Of a DNA stretch of 6,293 bases, positions 5,580-6,293 are shown one piece after another. Below the pieces are notes generated by a model. The model saw only the letters and a list, made by a program, of their open reading frames with translations. It did no database searches and was not told the origin of the DNA. Position 1 is the stretch's first letter. Every line of letters starts with the position of its first letter. Origin of the DNA: Lysobacteraceae bacterium (GTDB lineage Bacteria; Pseudomonadota; Gammaproteobacteria; Xanthomonadales; Xanthomonadaceae); the NCBI GenBank assembly GCA_003505795.1, contig DNXT01000457.1:1-6293 (forward strand). The letters run 5' to 3'. A program made the position numbers and the translations under genes.

Positions 5580-5600
5580 GCATCCTTGGGGGAGAGGCCG

Positions 5601-5642
5601 AGCTTAGCCGTGGCGGCGTGCAGAATCCTTGATCGCGCTCAA
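5601..5642 (-). promoter_or_regulatory. Candidate Anr/FNR-dependent promoter of the epsilon-like gene
   Basis: On the minus strand TTGAGCGCGATCAA (5642-5629) matches the FNR/Anr box TTGAT-N4-ATCAA at 9 of 10 consensus bases. A -10-like TAAGCT (5606-5601, TAnnnT only) predicts a start at 5594, which puts the box centre at exactly -41.5, the class II FNR position, and the start codon 15 bases downstream. It lies in the 73-base gap after the deaminase stop. The sequence match is strong for so short a motif, but no experiment supports it. Confidence 0.58.
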
Positions 5643-5652
5643 CGCGGCATGC

Positions 5653-6108
5653 TCAATCCTCGCCGATGTCCTCGTTCCAGACCTCGGGATTGGCGGCGAT
5701 GTAGCCGCCCAGCAGGTCGATGCATTCCTGGCTGCGCAGGTCGACCACTTCCACGCCGTGCTCGCGCAGCCAGTCGATGCCGCCCCGGAAGGTCACCGAT
5801 TCGCCGACCACCACGGTGCCGATGTTGAACTGGCGCACCAGCCCGCTGCAGTACCAGCACGGCGCCAGGGTGGTGACCATGATGGTGTCCCGGTAGCGGC
5901 GCTGGCGGCCGGCCTTGCGGAACGCGTCGGTCTCGCCGTGCACCGAGGGGTCGCCTTCCTGCACGCGGCGGTTGTGGCCGCAGCCGAGCAGGCGGCCGTC
6001 GTTGTGGTACAGCGCGGCGCCGATCGGGATTCCGCCTTCGGCCAGGCCCTGGCGGGCCTCGGCGATGGCGGTGTCGAGCAGGGCGCGGTAGTCGGGGGTG
6101 GCGAGCAT
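5653..6108 (-). CDS. Fcy1-type cytosine/nucleoside deaminase (zinc-dependent CDA fold)
   Basis: The enzyme belongs to the cytidine/cytosine deaminase-like fold and probably hydrolytically removes the amino group from cytosine or a related base. The 151-residue product is strikingly like yeast cytosine deaminase Fcy1 (158 residues), as recalled. Zinc ligands are His57, Cys84 and Cys87, in VHGE and APCWYC, with catalytic Glu59. GHNRRVQ (Asn46) matches GHNMRFQ; VVVGESVTF (Phe107) matches VVGENVNF; and the C-terminus PEVWNEDIGED (Trp144, Asp147) matches PQDWFEDIGE, the lid that closes on cytosine in yeast. Real E. coli-type CodA is an unrelated amidohydrolase, so the symbol codA is not used. ATG 6108 fits the family length; an upstream in-frame GTG at 6180 adds 24 residues unlike the family. 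No good ribosome site precedes either. The epsilon-like gene follows after 73 bases on the same strand. Guanine or another base remains possible as substrate. Confidence 0.85.
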   Translation of the reverse strand: MLATPDYRALLDTAIAEARQGLAEGGIPIGAALYHNDGRLLGCGHNRRVQEGDPSVHGETDAFRKAGRQRRYRDTIMVTTLAPCWYCSGLVRQFNIGTVVVGESVTFRGGIDWLREHGVEVVDLRSQECIDLLGGYIAANPEVWNEDIGED

Positions 6109-6207
6109 GGGGGAGCAACCGTGGAAGGGGGCTTCATCTTGCGCAGGTGCGGTGCTGCTGTCATCCCCATGGGGTGTCACCGACGTCGGCCGCGCTCTCG
6201 CTCTCCT

Positions 6208-6237
6208 GTAGGAGCGACTTCAGTCGCGATGGGGCTT
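6208..6237 (+). repeat. REP element, copy 3 (partner arm possibly beyond the window)
   Basis: GTAGGAGCGACTTCAGTCGC with ATGGGGCTTT after it (6208-6237) is nearly identical, base for base, to the right arm of copy 2 read on the minus strand. It has the GTAG start typical of this REP family and the GCGACT-TC-AGTCGC hairpin. The last bases of the window (AAGCCCT, 6287-6293) resemble the start of an opposing arm (AAGCCCC), so the partner may lie just outside. It sits about 100 bases upstream of the deaminase start. Confidence 0.85.
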
Positions 6238-6293
6238 TCCCGAGGTATTGCTTCTTGGGAAGACTCCGCGCTGCAGTGGAATTGAGAAGCCCT

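Noticed and set aside
6109..6180. Deaminase starting at GTG 6180
   Set aside because: The extra 24 residues are unlike the family, no ribosome site is seen and ATG 6108 gives the usual length; not excluded with certainty.
1..6293. CRISPR array, tRNA, rRNA, prophage or transposase genes
   Set aside because: No regularly spaced direct repeats, no cloverleaf sequence and no integrase or transposase beyond the XerC end; the only repeats are REPs and the GGGAAT inverted repeat.

Overview
The window is GC-rich (about two thirds G+C or more) and looks like a chromosomal segment from a xanthomonad (Xanthomonadaceae, most likely Xanthomonas or a close relative). The evidence is the close resemblance, from memory, of HslV and HslU to Xanthomonas proteins, the xerC-hslV-hslU order, and three copies of a GTAG/GCGGGAGCGACTTCAGTCGCGA-type REP palindrome typical of this family. 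The species cannot be fixed from this sequence.

Layout, left to right: the 3' end of xerC (+, 1-138); a REP inverted pair (145-212); a frameshifted group III truncated haemoglobin on the minus strand (158-630) whose last residues and stop codon lie inside the REP; a very good sigma-32 (heat-shock) promoter (724-751) that drives hslV (775-1326) and hslU (1424-2788), the two parts of the HslVU ATP-dependent protease; a large GGGAAT-repeat inverted repeat between hslV and hslU; two all-G/C hairpins between hslU and trxC (2801-2828 and 2855-2884); a zinc-finger thioredoxin, trxC (2907-3344); a DASS-family di/tricarboxylate transporter (3462-4967); a REP pair (4982-5097) between convergent genes; then, on the minus strand, an F1 ATP synthase epsilon-subunit-like gene (5115-5579) and, upstream of it, a yeast-type cytosine/nucleoside deaminase (5653-6108); and finally another REP half (6208-6237).

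Most of this is protein quality control and redox housekeeping (HslVU, TrxC) plus chromosome dimer resolution (XerC). The less ordinary part is the right half. The epsilon-like gene has no other ATP synthase genes beside it, it is paired with an Fcy1-type deaminase, and it has its own candidate Anr/FNR box (TTGAT-N4-CTCAA on the plus strand) centred 41.5 bases before the start site predicted from a -10-like hexamer. The DASS gene carries a second candidate box (TGAT-N4-ATCA) at nearly the same spacing. Together these suggest, as inference only, an oxygen-responsive pair of units: a dicarboxylate transporter and an orphan epsilon-like protein. No mobile-element genes other than REPs, no CRISPR array and no RNA gene were seen.
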